From contig NZ_VKOG01000009.1 of assembly GCF_007474545.1 (NCBI RefSeq), forward strand, positions 1 to 64,000: DNA of 64,000 nucleotides. Reading direction: 5' to 3'. This document shows positions 16,677 to 26,175 of the stretch, one piece after another. Position 1 is the first letter of the stretch; each line of letters opens with the position of its first letter. Position numbers and translations under genes: made by a program. Source of the stretch: Chryseobacterium binzhouense (GTDB taxonomy: Bacteria; Bacteroidota; Bacteroidia; Flavobacteriales; Weeksellaceae). Below the pieces are notes generated by a model. That model did not search any database, had not been told where the DNA came from, and saw only the letters and a list, made by a program, of their open reading frames with translations.

Positions 16677-18272
16677 TTAAAATGGAAAATCATCTTCATC
16701 ATCAAAATCATTCATAGAAGATCCTGAAAGTTTAGAATTGTCAGGAAGGTCGAATGCTGCGCCGGGCTGAATGGTTGTTTTAATTTTGTCAAAACCGCTT
16801 GGTTCTCCAAAACCAGATCCTGATGCAGATGGCGAAGAAAAATCTGAACCGTTAAAGGCGGCTTCAATATCTCCGAATTTTGCAAAATGTTTCAGGAAAG
16901 ACAGTCTTACATCTGCTGTTGCACCATTTCTGTGTTTTGCAATGATGAGCTCTGCCTGATTTTCGGTAGAAGTCTCCTGTCCCTCTTCGTCATTGTCCCA
17001 AACCGCAATTTTATAATATTCTGGTCTGAAGATAAAAGATACAATATCGGCATCCTGCTCAATAGCTCCAGATTCTCTCAAATCAGAAAGCTGAGGTCTT
17101 TTTCCAGGACGTGTTTCCACACTACGGGACAGCTGAGAAAGTGCAATTACAGGGACGTTTAGCTCTTTGGCAATTGCTTTCAGGGAACGTGAAATCATAG
17201 AGATTTCCTGCTCTCGGTTTCCGGTGCCTTTTCCACCGCCACCTGCAGTCATCAGCTGAAGGTAATCTACCATGATAAGTCTTACACCGTGCTGCATTAC
17301 CAGTCTTCGGCATTTTGCTCTGAAATCAAATATAGAAAGCGATGGTGTTTCGTCAATGTAAAGTGGAGCATTCTCCAACTCAGATACGTTTGAGAACAGT
17401 CTTTGCCATTCCTCATCATCTAAAGTTCCTTTTCTGAGCTTTTCTGACGAAATCCTTGTTTCTGAGGCTATCATTCTGGTAATCAGCTGTACGGACGCCA
17501 TTTCGAGAGAGAAAAGAGCCATTGGGATTTTGTGACCTACAGCGATATTTCTTGCCATTGACAGCAGGAAGGCTGTTTTTCCCATTGCGGGACGGGCTGC
17601 AATAATGATAAGGTCAGAATTTTGCCAGCCTCCTGTTTCTTTATCCACATCTCTGAATCCGGAAGGAACTCCGGAAAGTCCTTCTTTGTCTTTTAAAGAT
17701 TTGATGGTTTCAATAGCCTGTTTTACTAAAGAATTTGCAGTATCAAATCCTTTTTTTATGGTTCCGTTGGTGATTTCAAAAAAAGATTGTTCGGCTTTGT
17801 CTAAAAGTTCAAAAACATCTGTTGACTCTTTGTACGACGAGTCGATGACATTTGCTGATACGTTGATTAAGCTTCTGAGAATATATTTTTCCAGAATTAC
17901 CCTTACATGATATTCAATATGTGCTGAGGAACTTACACCCATGGTAAGCTCAATGATATAGTGGTCACCTCCTGCTGCATTCAGTTTATCAGTTTTTTTA
18001 AGCTCCTGAATGACCGTCATGATATCAACGGGATGGTTGCCTTCGTATAATTTTAGCAATGCAGAAAAGATCACCTGATGTCTTGGGTCGTAAAAAACTT
18101 CAGGTGTAAGAAGATCAATAGAATAATCTAGCCCTTTTTTATCAATTAAAAAAGTACCTATTACCAGTCTTTCAAAATCTACTGCATTGGGAGGCATTTT
18201 TCCGTCTGCAATCGACAATTCTCTAGCAAAATTACCTTGTGTAAGTGAAGAGAGTGTTTCTTTCTGCGCCAT
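16677..18272 (-). CDS. dnaB: Replicative DNA helicase DnaB
   Basis: A 531-residue hexameric helicase that unwinds DNA at the fork. N-terminal domain (about 25-130), linker, then a RecA-type core with Walker A AARPAMGKTAF near residue 225 and Walker B IMVDYLQLM near 330, followed by LSQLSRSVETRPGKRPQLSDLRESGAIEQDAD. The C-terminal 60 residues are a low-complexity Gly/Ser/Asp tail ending in DDEDDFPF, resembling the acidic tip found in SSB proteins. A TATCTTTG box ends 4 bases before the ATG. No intein is present. Confidence 0.97.
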   Translation of the reverse strand: MAQKETLSSLTQGNFARELSIADGKMPPNAVDFERLVIGTFLIDKKGLDYSIDLLTPEVFYDPRHQVIFSALLKLYEGNHPVDIMTVIQELKKTDKLNAAGGDHYIIELTMGVSSSAHIEYHVRVILEKYILRSLINVSANVIDSSYKESTDVFELLDKAEQSFFEITNGTIKKGFDTANSLVKQAIETIKSLKDKEGLSGVPSGFRDVDKETGGWQNSDLIIIAARPAMGKTAFLLSMARNIAVGHKIPMALFSLEMASVQLITRMIASETRISSEKLRKGTLDDEEWQRLFSNVSELENAPLYIDETPSLSIFDFRAKCRRLVMQHGVRLIMVDYLQLMTAGGGGKGTGNREQEISMISRSLKAIAKELNVPVIALSQLSRSVETRPGKRPQLSDLRESGAIEQDADIVSFIFRPEYYKIAVWDNDEEGQETSTENQAELIIAKHRNGATADVRLSFLKHFAKFGDIEAAFNGSDFSSPSASGSGFGEPSGFDKIKTTIQPGAAFDLPDNSKLSGSSMNDFDDEDDFPF

Positions 18273-18276
18273 ACTG

Positions 18277-18284
18277 CAAAGATA
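18277..18284 (-). promoter_or_regulatory. -7 box TATCTTTG for dnaB
   Basis: Matches TAnnTTTG on the minus strand and ends 4 bases before the dnaB ATG, which suggests a leaderless dnaB-rnhA message. Confidence 0.55.
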
Positions 18285-18385
18285 GTTTATTTCAAAAAAA
18301 TAATCTGAAATGAGTAACTAATATTTCTATGTTGATAACTTTAAAATAGCCTTAAAACAATAGCTAAAATGATGTTGATAAAAAA

Positions 18386-18407
18386 ATCACCCCGATTATG
18401 AGGTGAT
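18386..18407 (-). terminator. Intrinsic terminator after the first N-terminal-paralogue T9SS gene
   Basis: Stem ATCACC/GGTGAT with an 11-base loop region and T-runs on both sides, 24 bases past the stop at 18432. Confidence 0.75.
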
Positions 18408-18431
18408 AATTTTTTATTGAAAGATATAAGG

Positions 18432-20492
18432 TTATTCTCTGTTTTTGATAAGAACCCAACCGTCATATTTTGTTGAAGTACTGTTAGGATCATTTTCATT
18501 CCATGTAATAGTATACCAATACGTACCTGTACTTAGTTTTTTACCACCGGAAGTTCCGTCCCATTTGTAGTTTCTAACTTTATCTGCCTGATAAACTTTA
18601 TTTCCATACCTATTATAAACTGTGAATACTAAATTCTTTTTATAAGCTAAAGCAGAATAATCTATCACATCATTTACATTGTCTCCGTTTGGAGTAATTG
18701 CATTGACAAGGTTTGGCACTGTAAGCTGTACCTGAATAGGATTACAGTCGTAAGTATCTTTTACGAATATTTTGTTTTCACCTCTTGGTAAGTCAGTAAA
18801 GACATTTGAAGACTGCCAGTTGATTCCGTTTAAAGAATATTCATAAGGTGCAGTTCCTCCCGAAGCGTAGACTGTGATTGTATTGTTTTTAATATCAACG
18901 CTTGCAATAACGGGCTGCGGTGTAGGGTAGATCTTTACTTCCTGATATGTAAAACATTTACCTGTCTTCAATCTTACCCAGTAAGAACCTACGCCAACTC
19001 CCTGAATGGTTTGTGTTGTAGCTCCTGTGCTCCATTCATAACCATCAAAACCAGGTCCTGCATCTAAGGTAGTTCTGTCTTCCATGCAGATTGTTTTATC
19101 CTTTAAAACAGTAGACTTTACAGGAGGCAATACTTTTAAGGTAATACTTGTAATAGCAAAACATGCATCTGTACTTGTAACTCTTACATAAACTGTTGTA
19201 GCATTTGAAACAAAATTGTTAGGATTTGCAATTTGATTGGTTCCTGCCAAAGCATCGGCCTGAGTTCTGAAGAATCTCTTTGTAGCTCCTGCCAACGTAG
19301 TTACGTTTGCTTGGGTAAGATCAAAAGTTGCTGTTGTGATAGAGTTTTCGATAAAACAAGATTCCATTGTAGCAGGCGTTAAAGTAACTACCGGGTAAAA
19401 TTGCAACGTAATTGTAGAATCATCTGTACAACCTTCCACTGAAGTTACTTTCACATAAATTGTTTTGGGTGCAGACACATACGTTATAGGATTGGTGATC
19501 TCGTTGGTTCCGGCGTTAAGATCTGCTAAAGTCGGATAGTATTTTTTTGTGGCAGTAGGATCATCAAACACATTTGCAAGAGTAAGATTGAATGTTCCTG
19601 TACCTGCATTATTGTTGTTGCAGGCAGTAAGTGTAGCGTCTTTAGCTACTATATTTCCTTGTTTGAATTTGAATTTACCAGTTTGATAACATCCATTAAT
19701 AGGATTGTTTGGATTTGAAGGATCGTTATATTCTACTCGGAAATAGTAAACGGTTGTGCCATTTATTGTAGTAGTTGTGATAGGTTGGTCACCTGTAATT
19801 GCATCATTAACATTATCATGGTAACTGATTGTAAAAGCTGTATTGCCGTTTAAAATACCACTGCTTAAGGTAGTGAAGTCAAACTGCATTGGTAATGCGC
19901 ATTTGAGGATCTCCTGTGGATCTGCAGGGTTTGGTGCAGGATTTCCAGGCGTAATAAAGGGGTTTGGCGTTAAAGCAGGATCTGAAAATGGCGAAGATAA
20001 TGATGCGGTACCGCTCCATAACAAGGAAAAGCCACTATTTGCTGCGTTACTATAGTTATCAATTACCAGATAATAAGTTTGACCAGCCACAACATCCAAA
20101 TAAGGTTCAAAATAAGCTGAACCACTTGGTGTAAGTTCAAGACCCGTGTTTCCTGTGGGAGAAATTCCGGCAAAATTACATCTGATAGGCGTTCCCAACG
20201 CGGAACATGTTGCGTTTGGTGCATAAACTGCAAAGTCATAATCGGTACTGTTGTTAACTGCATCAATTGTAAATGCTAATGTTCCGGAGGTTTGTACTGT
20301 AAAAGTATACCATACCGAAAAGTTTTCATCGTCAATTAAACATCCTCCTAAGTCCTCCAAAATATTTCCCGGACCACCAGGAGTGAAGGAAATATCTGAG
20401 TTACCGCATACCGGAATTGCCGTAATACAATCCGATTGCGAATAGAAGAACTGCGATAATGTTATAATAAAAAGAAGTAATATTTTTTTCAT
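18432..20492 (-). CDS. Large secreted protein with T9SS type B sorting domain (paralogue 1)
   Basis: A 686-residue protein with signal peptide about 1-18. The N-terminal domain (about 20-165) has SDCITAIPVCGNSDISF, GNILEDLGGCL and VWYTFTVQTSGTLAFTID, features of a surface beta-sandwich domain seen in flavobacterial gliding-type proteins. A middle region (about 195-460) has Ig-like repeats with conserved Cys, and the C-terminal domain begins ITPNGDNVNDVIDY (TIGR04131), the type IX type B export signal. Almost the same architecture as the next gene upstream at 20607. Function unknown; probably surface attached or released. A TAAATTTG box lies 19 bases upstream of the ATG. Confidence 0.88.
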   Translation of the reverse strand: MKKILLLFIITLSQFFYSQSDCITAIPVCGNSDISFTPGGPGNILEDLGGCLIDDENFSVWYTFTVQTSGTLAFTIDAVNNSTDYDFAVYAPNATCSALGTPIRCNFAGISPTGNTGLELTPSGSAYFEPYLDVVAGQTYYLVIDNYSNAANSGFSLLWSGTASLSSPFSDPALTPNPFITPGNPAPNPADPQEILKCALPMQFDFTTLSSGILNGNTAFTISYHDNVNDAITGDQPITTTTINGTTVYYFRVEYNDPSNPNNPINGCYQTGKFKFKQGNIVAKDATLTACNNNNAGTGTFNLTLANVFDDPTATKKYYPTLADLNAGTNEITNPITYVSAPKTIYVKVTSVEGCTDDSTITLQFYPVVTLTPATMESCFIENSITTATFDLTQANVTTLAGATKRFFRTQADALAGTNQIANPNNFVSNATTVYVRVTSTDACFAITSITLKVLPPVKSTVLKDKTICMEDRTTLDAGPGFDGYEWSTGATTQTIQGVGVGSYWVRLKTGKCFTYQEVKIYPTPQPVIASVDIKNNTITVYASGGTAPYEYSLNGINWQSSNVFTDLPRGENKIFVKDTYDCNPIQVQLTVPNLVNAITPNGDNVNDVIDYSALAYKKNLVFTVYNRYGNKVYQADKVRNYKWDGTSGGKKLSTGTYWYTITWNENDPNSTSTKYDGWVLIKNRE

Positions 20493-20511
20493 TCTAAAAT
20501 GATATTTAGAA

Positions 20512-20519
20512 CAAATTTA
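20512..20519 (-). promoter_or_regulatory. -7 box TAAATTTG
   Basis: Minus-strand match to TAnnTTTG ending 19 bases before the ATG at 20492; separate from the upstream terminator at 20566-20588, so this gene has its own transcript. Confidence 0.55.
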
Positions 20520-20565
20520 CTTAAAAATTTATTTGTGGAATGTAATATTTGCAATCAAAAATGCA

Positions 20566-20588
20566 AAAAGCCGCAAAAAGCGGCTTTT
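20566..20588 (-). terminator. Intrinsic terminator after T9SS paralogue 2
   Basis: Perfect 9-bp stem AAAAGCCGC/GCGGCTTTT with a 5-base A loop, 18 bases past the stop at 20607; T-run follows on the minus strand. Confidence 0.85.
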
Positions 20589-20606
20589 ATTATAAGGTAA
20601 TAATTC

Positions 20607-22670
20607 TTATTCTCTGTTTTTTACCATTAGCCAGCCAGAATATTTGATTGGCGTTTTAGTTTTATTGTTTTCGTTCCATGTAACAGAATACCAGTAGTTT
20701 CCGGTAGAAACCCTTTTGCTTCCGTTGGTAGTTCCGTTCCATTTGTAACCGTTGGTTTTATCAGCCTGATAAACTTTTGCGCCATATCTGTCAAAAATAC
20801 TAAGAACAAGGTTTTCTTTTCCTGCTAATGCGGAATAATCTATTACATCATTTATTCCGTCTCCGTTTGGTGTAATGACATTTACCAGATTCGGAACGAC
20901 AATGTTTACCTGTATCGGCTCACAATCGTATGAATCTTTTACATAGATAGTGTGATCCCCTCTTGTTATGCCAGTAAATACGTTAGAATCCTGCCAGTTT
21001 ACATTATCAATAGAATACATATATCCCGGTGTTCCGCCCGTTGCATTTACGGTAATAGTGGTATTTGAAACATCAATGTTAGAAACTACCGGCTGTTCAG
21101 ATGCATATACTTTTACAGTCTGTGTAGAAGTACAGTCTCCAGTTTTAAGTTTTACCCAGTAAGTGCCTACTCCTACATTAGAAATTGTCTGCGTAGTGGC
21201 ACCTGTACTCCAAAGGTATGAGCTGAATCCCGGTCCTGCATCTAATGTAGTCTTGTCTTCAAAACAAATGACTTTATCCTGTAAAACTGTAGAATATACC
21301 GGAGGGAAAACAATTAAATTCACTTTAGCAACAGTAAAGCATCCGTTCCCGTCAGTAACTCTGATATATACTACTCCTGTTGGTGCAACATAGTCGGTGA
21401 AGTTGGTAATTTCGTTTGTTGAATTTACCGCATCTGTCATAGATGGGAAATACTTTTTAGTAGTTCCGGTTGGATTATTGATTAATGCCGTTTCCAGATT
21501 AAATGATCCTGTTGAAGGGTTCGATTCAATAAAGCAGCTTCGCAGCGTTGCTTCCGTTACTGTGATAACAGGATAAAACTGTAGCTTGATCTCTGCAATA
21601 TCTGAACATCCAAAAGGAGTAGTTATCAATACAAAAACCGAACCTCCAGCAGATGTATACTGGTAAGGATTAGCTATTTCTATATTGTTATTAAGATCAT
21701 ACATTGAGGCATAATACTTTTTAACATAAGTAGGATCATTGATTACATTCGCTGTCGTAAGGTTGAACACTGCCTGTCCTGTATTATTGTTATTACATTC
21801 TGTAAGCGTATCATCGGTAGCAACGATAGTACCGTCTTTAAATTTAAACTCACCTGTCTGTTTACACTTGTTGATAGGATTATTCGGATTGGTAGGGTCG
21901 GTGTAAGTTATACTGTAATAATAAGTGTCTGTGGTATTTACTGTAATTGGAGTTGTGATAGGATTGTCTCCGGTCAGCAAATCATTGGTGTTATAATGAT
22001 AGCTTACGGTAAAATTTGTATTGCCATTAATGATTCCATTGGTTAAAGAACTAAAATCAAATGTTGCAGGATTGGAGCAGACAATAATTTCGTTCGGAAG
22101 AGTAGGGTCTGCGTTTGGTAAGCCTGGAGCAATAAAAGGATTCGTAATCAGTGTAGGATCATTAAATGGTGATGCTAATGTAGCTGTACCTCCCCATGTA
22201 AGTGAAAACCCGTTCGGACTGTTGGAATAATTATCAATTACCAAATAATATGTTTCACCAGGTAAAACATTCATAAAACCGCTCCATTGACCATTTACAG
22301 CTGGATGTACTGTTGTAAGGTTAAGTCCTGTCGGACCATCAAGACCGGAAAAGTTACAGCGAATAGGTGCTCCTAAATTGCTGCATGCTTTATTAGGACC
22401 ATAGACTCCAAAGTCATAATCATCATCAAAAACATTAGGATTTATTGTAAAAGTGAGTGTTCCTCCGGTTTTAATAGTGAAAGTGTACCATACGGAAAAG
22501 TTTTCATCATCCGTTAAGCATCCTCCTAAATCTTCAAGGATATTACCCGGTCCGGAAGGGGTATAGGATATTCCCGAGTTTCCACAAACTGTAATCGCTG
22601 TAGGACAGTCAGATTGTGCAGAAATCATCTGAGAAATAATCATTAAAAATATCAGTAAAGCTTTTTTCAT
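20607..22670 (-). CDS. Large secreted protein with T9SS type B sorting domain (paralogue 2)
   Basis: A 687-residue paralogue of the gene at 18432: signal peptide about 1-18, N-terminal domain with SDCPTAITVCGNSGISY and GNILEDLGGCLTDDENFSVW, Cys-containing Ig-like repeats, and a C-terminal TIGR04131 domain beginning ITPNGDGINDVIDY. Both copies keep the same domain order throughout, with most differences in the middle repeats, so they look like a tandem duplication. Export by the type IX system is predicted from the C-terminus. Each copy has its own promoter box (here 22690-22697) and terminator. Confidence 0.88.
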   Translation of the reverse strand: MKKALLIFLMIISQMISAQSDCPTAITVCGNSGISYTPSGPGNILEDLGGCLTDDENFSVWYTFTIKTGGTLTFTINPNVFDDDYDFGVYGPNKACSNLGAPIRCNFSGLDGPTGLNLTTVHPAVNGQWSGFMNVLPGETYYLVIDNYSNSPNGFSLTWGGTATLASPFNDPTLITNPFIAPGLPNADPTLPNEIIVCSNPATFDFSSLTNGIINGNTNFTVSYHYNTNDLLTGDNPITTPITVNTTDTYYYSITYTDPTNPNNPINKCKQTGEFKFKDGTIVATDDTLTECNNNNTGQAVFNLTTANVINDPTYVKKYYASMYDLNNNIEIANPYQYTSAGGSVFVLITTPFGCSDIAEIKLQFYPVITVTEATLRSCFIESNPSTGSFNLETALINNPTGTTKKYFPSMTDAVNSTNEITNFTDYVAPTGVVYIRVTDGNGCFTVAKVNLIVFPPVYSTVLQDKVICFEDKTTLDAGPGFSSYLWSTGATTQTISNVGVGTYWVKLKTGDCTSTQTVKVYASEQPVVSNIDVSNTTITVNATGGTPGYMYSIDNVNWQDSNVFTGITRGDHTIYVKDSYDCEPIQVNIVVPNLVNVITPNGDGINDVIDYSALAGKENLVLSIFDRYGAKVYQADKTNGYKWNGTTNGSKRVSTGNYWYSVTWNENNKTKTPIKYSGWLMVKNRE

Positions 22671-22689
22671 TTTGAAAAATTTTTAAGCA

Positions 22690-22697
22690 CAAATATA
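22690..22697 (-). promoter_or_regulatory. -7 box TATATTTG
   Basis: Minus-strand match to TAnnTTTG ending 19 bases before the ATG at 22670, the same distance as for paralogue 1. Confidence 0.55.
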
Positions 22698-22760
22698 AAA
22701 AAAATAACAATCTAATGGTAAGTTTTTTATTTTGCATGTATTGTTAACGATAGATCACTC

Positions 22761-23996
22761 CTAATATTGCATTTTTCTTAATCTTGAGTTGGAAATTCCT
22801 ACAATTGCGGCAATAAGCACCGTCATACTGCCTCCCAGAATAACCGATCTTACCACTCCAAAAAGTTTTGCAGCCAAACCGCTTTCAAATTGTCCCATCT
22901 CATTGCTAGACATGATGAAAATAGAATTGGCACTCAATACCCTTCCCCGAATATGATCCGGAGTTTTCAGCTGTACAATGGTGCCTCGGATCACTACTGA
23001 AATTCCGTCCAGCATTCCGCTCAGAACAAGAAACATGAATGAAAGCCAGTAATATTCCGATAATCCGAATCCTATAATACATAACCCAAAGCCGGCAACA
23101 ACAGCCAGTAAAATTTTGCCCTGATTTTTTCTTAGCGGCACCAGAGAAAGCGTTGTAATAATAATCATTGAGCCAATATCTGATGCAGCATTCAGTAATC
23201 CTAGACCATTGGCTCCAGATTTTAATATATCAGTAGCAAAAACAGGAATCATGGCAACCGCACCGCCAAAAAGTACAGCAAACATGTCCAGACAAAGTGC
23301 TCCTAAAATTTCTTTTGTTTTAAAAATATAGGAAACTCCTTCTTTAATGCTTTCCATTACTTTTATTTCGTCTTTTTTGTGTTCAGAAAACTGGGGTTTA
23401 AGCTTCCAGAAGAAAAATGAAGCTAAAATCATGAAACCAATTACAGCAACCAGCGTCCATTTAATTCCATAAAACTCAATTAAAAATCCGCCTGCTGCAT
23501 GACCGCAAACAGATGAGATCAGAAATGTTGCCTGATTTAATGTAATTGCATTGGGAAGATTTACTTTTTGTACAATTTTAGGAATCATTGAAGGTACTAT
23601 AGGACCGATAAATGCTCTTGCAATTCCGGTAAGAAAAATTACGGCGTAAATAAAATAGGTAATTTCATGTCCGGAAAAGTGAAGTTTAACATTCAGAAAA
23701 GCAGGGATGAGTAAAAGACTGATGAGAAATACATAGGCGTAGTTACAGATGAGCAGCAGTTTCTTTTTTTCGTTCATGTCAATAACATGACCTGCATATA
23801 AAGCACAGCTTACGGCAGGAATTACTTCAGAAAGTCCTATCAAACCAATTGAAAACGGATCTTTTGTAAGCTGATAAACCCACCATCCTAATAATGTTGC
23901 CAACATTCTGAATGCTAAAACAATAAAAAATCTTCCGGTAAGAAGATTTCTGAATTCTGTATTTTGTAGTGTTTTGAGCGGTAAAGATGAAATCAT
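22761..23996 (-). CDS. MFS transporter
   Basis: A 411-residue membrane protein with about 12 hydrophobic segments and the N-terminal AFRMLATLLGWWVYQLTKDPFSIGL pattern of the EntS/MdfA-like DHA group (MFS_3 type). A central loop (about residues 195-215) splits two six-helix halves. Likely an exporter of siderophore, drug or metabolite; the substrate is unknown. The ATG at 23996 lies only 4 bases after a TATTTTTG box that overlaps the upstream terminator. Confidence 0.88.
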   Translation of the reverse strand: MISSLPLKTLQNTEFRNLLTGRFFIVLAFRMLATLLGWWVYQLTKDPFSIGLIGLSEVIPAVSCALYAGHVIDMNEKKKLLLICNYAYVFLISLLLIPAFLNVKLHFSGHEITYFIYAVIFLTGIARAFIGPIVPSMIPKIVQKVNLPNAITLNQATFLISSVCGHAAGGFLIEFYGIKWTLVAVIGFMILASFFFWKLKPQFSEHKKDEIKVMESIKEGVSYIFKTKEILGALCLDMFAVLFGGAVAMIPVFATDILKSGANGLGLLNAASDIGSMIIITTLSLVPLRKNQGKILLAVVAGFGLCIIGFGLSEYYWLSFMFLVLSGMLDGISVVIRGTIVQLKTPDHIRGRVLSANSIFIMSSNEMGQFESGLAAKLFGVVRSVILGGSMTVLIAAIVGISNSRLRKMQY

Positions 23997-24000
23997 GGTG

Positions 24001-24008
24001 CAAAAATA
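24001..24008 (-). promoter_or_regulatory. -7 box TATTTTTG overlapping a terminator
   Basis: Minus-strand match to TAnnTTTG. Its first bases belong to the 3' arm and T-run of the terminator at 24006-24033, and it ends 4 bases before the MFS start codon. Confidence 0.5.
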
Positions 24009-24033
24009 GCCTTAAATCTTCATTCAAGGCTAT
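24006..24033 (-). terminator. Intrinsic terminator after the small lipoprotein gene
   Basis: Perfect 8-bp stem ATAGCCTT/AAGGCTAT with a 12-base loop and five T residues on the minus strand, 57 bases past the stop at 24091. Confidence 0.7.
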
Positions 24034-24090
24034 CTGTATTTTTTATTTTCAAAAGATAAATAAAATATCTATTGAGAGATAAAGTCTATT

Positions 24091-24453
24091 TTAATCTGCA
24101 CGTGATGAGCTGATCACAATTGCAGCGGCTGCGGCGGCACCTATTACAACAGCACCTGTCGTTACTCTTGCTTTTGATCTGTCTTTCACAGATGCGATAT
24201 TAGCTTTTGGAATTACCACTTCCGTACTGTCTTTTTTGCCTTTTGTACCAATGATATTATCACCTGCTACATTTCGGAATAAAATCGTTTGCTTTTTTGA
24301 GCCGTCTCTTGGAGTTACTACATAGATTTTTCCTGCTTCAAGATTAGAGTAATTATTTTGTGCAACATCTTCGCTATATTTTGTAGTAGCGCATGATGAT
24401 ATTACAAATAACGACGTTAATAAAGATGATTTTAAAAGTACAGATGCTTTCAT
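24091..24453 (-). CDS. Small lipoprotein of unknown function
   Basis: A 120-residue protein with a lipoprotein signal ending FVISSC (cysteine about residue 21), a short polar domain containing GKIYVVTPRDGSKKQTILF and NIIGTKGKKDSTEVVIPKANI, and a hydrophobic Ala/Val-rich segment near the C-terminus (about 99-115) followed by SSSRAD. The second hydrophobic stretch is unusual for a lipoprotein and could be membrane-inserted. No function is recognised. It has its own promoter box at 24472-24479 and terminator. Confidence 0.75.
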   Translation of the reverse strand: MKASVLLKSSLLTSLFVISSCATTKYSEDVAQNNYSNLEAGKIYVVTPRDGSKKQTILFRNVAGDNIIGTKGKKDSTEVVIPKANIASVKDRSKARVTTGAVVIGAAAAAAIVISSSRAD

Positions 24454-24471
24454 TATAATTTTTTAGTTTTT

Positions 24472-24479
24472 CAAATTTA
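24472..24479 (-). promoter_or_regulatory. -7 box TAAATTTG
   Basis: Minus-strand match to TAnnTTTG ending 18 bases before the ATG at 24453. Confidence 0.5.
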
Positions 24480-24522
24480 TAATTTTTTTTGAATATATGT
24501 TTTTGTATTGAAGAAAATGTAG

Positions 24523-26022
24523 CTAAATTTTATAAACTTTCAGCAAATCTGCAATTTTTCTGTCATTTGCCAGTCTGGGAATCTTATTTTGTCCGCCCAG
24601 TTTTCCTTCAGATTTTGCATATTCATTGAAGGCGTTTTTTCTGAGTTTTGAAATTTTGAGTTTCTGCAGAATATTCCCTGAAATGAGATCGTCATAATAT
24701 GAGTTTCTTTTTCTGAGCTGATCGTCAAGCTCGCTGCTGAATAAATCGAAGTTTTGCGGTTCTTTTTCAAATTCAATAAACCACTCATGATAAGGTAATC
24801 CTTTTTCTGGGTTGACTTGAGGGGCGAGATGAAATTCAGTAATCTGTGCAGGATGCTTTTCCAATGCCGCTTTCATGGCTTCTTCCACTTCAAAAGCAAT
24901 GACGTGTTCTCCAAAAGCTGACGTAAAATGTTTCGTTCTTCCGCTTACCAGAATTCTGTGCGGTTGTTTGTCAATAAATCTTACCACATCACCGATGGAA
25001 TACGCCCAAAGTCCGGAATTGGTTGTAAGAATTAATGCATAATCTTTATTAAGTTCGACATCTTTCAATGTCAGTCTTCTGGCGTTGGGTTTGCCATATT
25101 CTTCCAGCGGAATAAATTCATAAAAAATTCCATGATTGGTTAAAAGCAGCAATCCTTCTTTCGTGTAATCATCCTGAAATGCAAAAAAACCTTCCGAGGC
25201 AGGAAACGTCTGAACGATATCTACACTTCCACCCAGAAGTTCTTCCATTTTATCGCGGTAAGGTTCGTAATTTACACCGCCTGTAACAATAAGCTGAAGA
25301 TTGGGGAAGATCTGTTTTATTTTTTTGCCGTGCTTTTCAATCAGTTTTTCAAAATACATAATCAGCCATGGCGGAATTCCCGAAATCAGAGTCATGTTTT
25401 CTTTTTCGGTTTCTTCCACAATTTTATCTACTTTGGTTTCCCAGTCTTCTATCAGGTTGGTTTCCCAGCTTGGCAAACGGTTTTTCTGGAGATAATTTGG
25501 AATGTGATGGGCAACAATACCCGAAAGTCTTCCGGTTTTTATCCCGAAAACTTCTTCCAGTTCCGGGCTTCCCTGTAAAAAAATCATTTTTCCGCCTACA
25601 AAATCGGCATTATTTTTTTTTGCGATATAATGAAAAAGTGCACTTTGAGCTCCTTTTACCTGATAAGGCATTCCTTCTTTTGAGATCGGAATATATTTTG
25701 CGCCGGAAGTAGTGCCGGAAGTTTTTGCAAAATATTCAGGAGTATCTGTCCAGAGAATATTTCGCTGTCCCTTTTTCACCTTTTCTATATAAGATTTCAG
25801 AGCTTCATAATCTGCGACAGGAACTTTATTTTGAAAATCCTGTACAGAGTATATTTCTTTAAAGCCGTGCGTTCTTCCGAAAAGCGTTTTTTCTGCGTGC
25901 CTCACAAGCGAGAGCAGCAGTTGCTCCTGATTCTTTTCTGCATTTAGTTTGAAATCCTGTGCTTTTCTTACGCTTTTTTTTGCCCAGATTAATGCTGCTT
26001 GTTTCTTTAGGAAATTTAACAT
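24523..26022 (-). CDS. GH3 auxin-responsive promoter family protein
   Basis: A 499-residue protein of the GH3 branch of the adenylating (ANL) superfamily. Visible marks are EYFAKTSGTTSGAKYIPIS near residue 100 (AMP/phosphate loop), a YTLLTTNSGLWAYSIGDVVRF-like segment near 335 and SGRTKHFTSAFGEHV near 365. Plant GH3 enzymes join amino acids to acyl acids such as auxin; bacterial members are common in Bacteroidetes and their substrates are mostly unknown. Length is normal for bacterial forms. A TAAATTTG box ends 4 bases before the ATG. Confidence 0.9.
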   Translation of the reverse strand: MLNFLKKQAALIWAKKSVRKAQDFKLNAEKNQEQLLLSLVRHAEKTLFGRTHGFKEIYSVQDFQNKVPVADYEALKSYIEKVKKGQRNILWTDTPEYFAKTSGTTSGAKYIPISKEGMPYQVKGAQSALFHYIAKKNNADFVGGKMIFLQGSPELEEVFGIKTGRLSGIVAHHIPNYLQKNRLPSWETNLIEDWETKVDKIVEETEKENMTLISGIPPWLIMYFEKLIEKHGKKIKQIFPNLQLIVTGGVNYEPYRDKMEELLGGSVDIVQTFPASEGFFAFQDDYTKEGLLLLTNHGIFYEFIPLEEYGKPNARRLTLKDVELNKDYALILTTNSGLWAYSIGDVVRFIDKQPHRILVSGRTKHFTSAFGEHVIAFEVEEAMKAALEKHPAQITEFHLAPQVNPEKGLPYHEWFIEFEKEPQNFDLFSSELDDQLRKRNSYYDDLISGNILQKLKISKLRKNAFNEYAKSEGKLGGQNKIPRLANDRKIADLLKVYKI

Positions 26023-26026
26023 GGTT

Positions 26027-26034
26027 CAAATTTA
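26027..26034 (-). promoter_or_regulatory. -7 box TAAATTTG for the GH3 gene
   Basis: Minus-strand match to TAnnTTTG ending 4 bases before the ATG at 26022; leaderless transcription is likely if used. Confidence 0.5.
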
Positions 26035-26175
26035 TAAATAAGATAAGATATGAGAGTGAAAAATTTGGTATGATTCGCTAATTTACTTTCAACAAACTAT
26101 TATCTGGCTATTTTTTTCAATAGTATTGAAAATTTCCGTTTACTGTATGTGATAGTCAAAATTTACTTAAATAAA

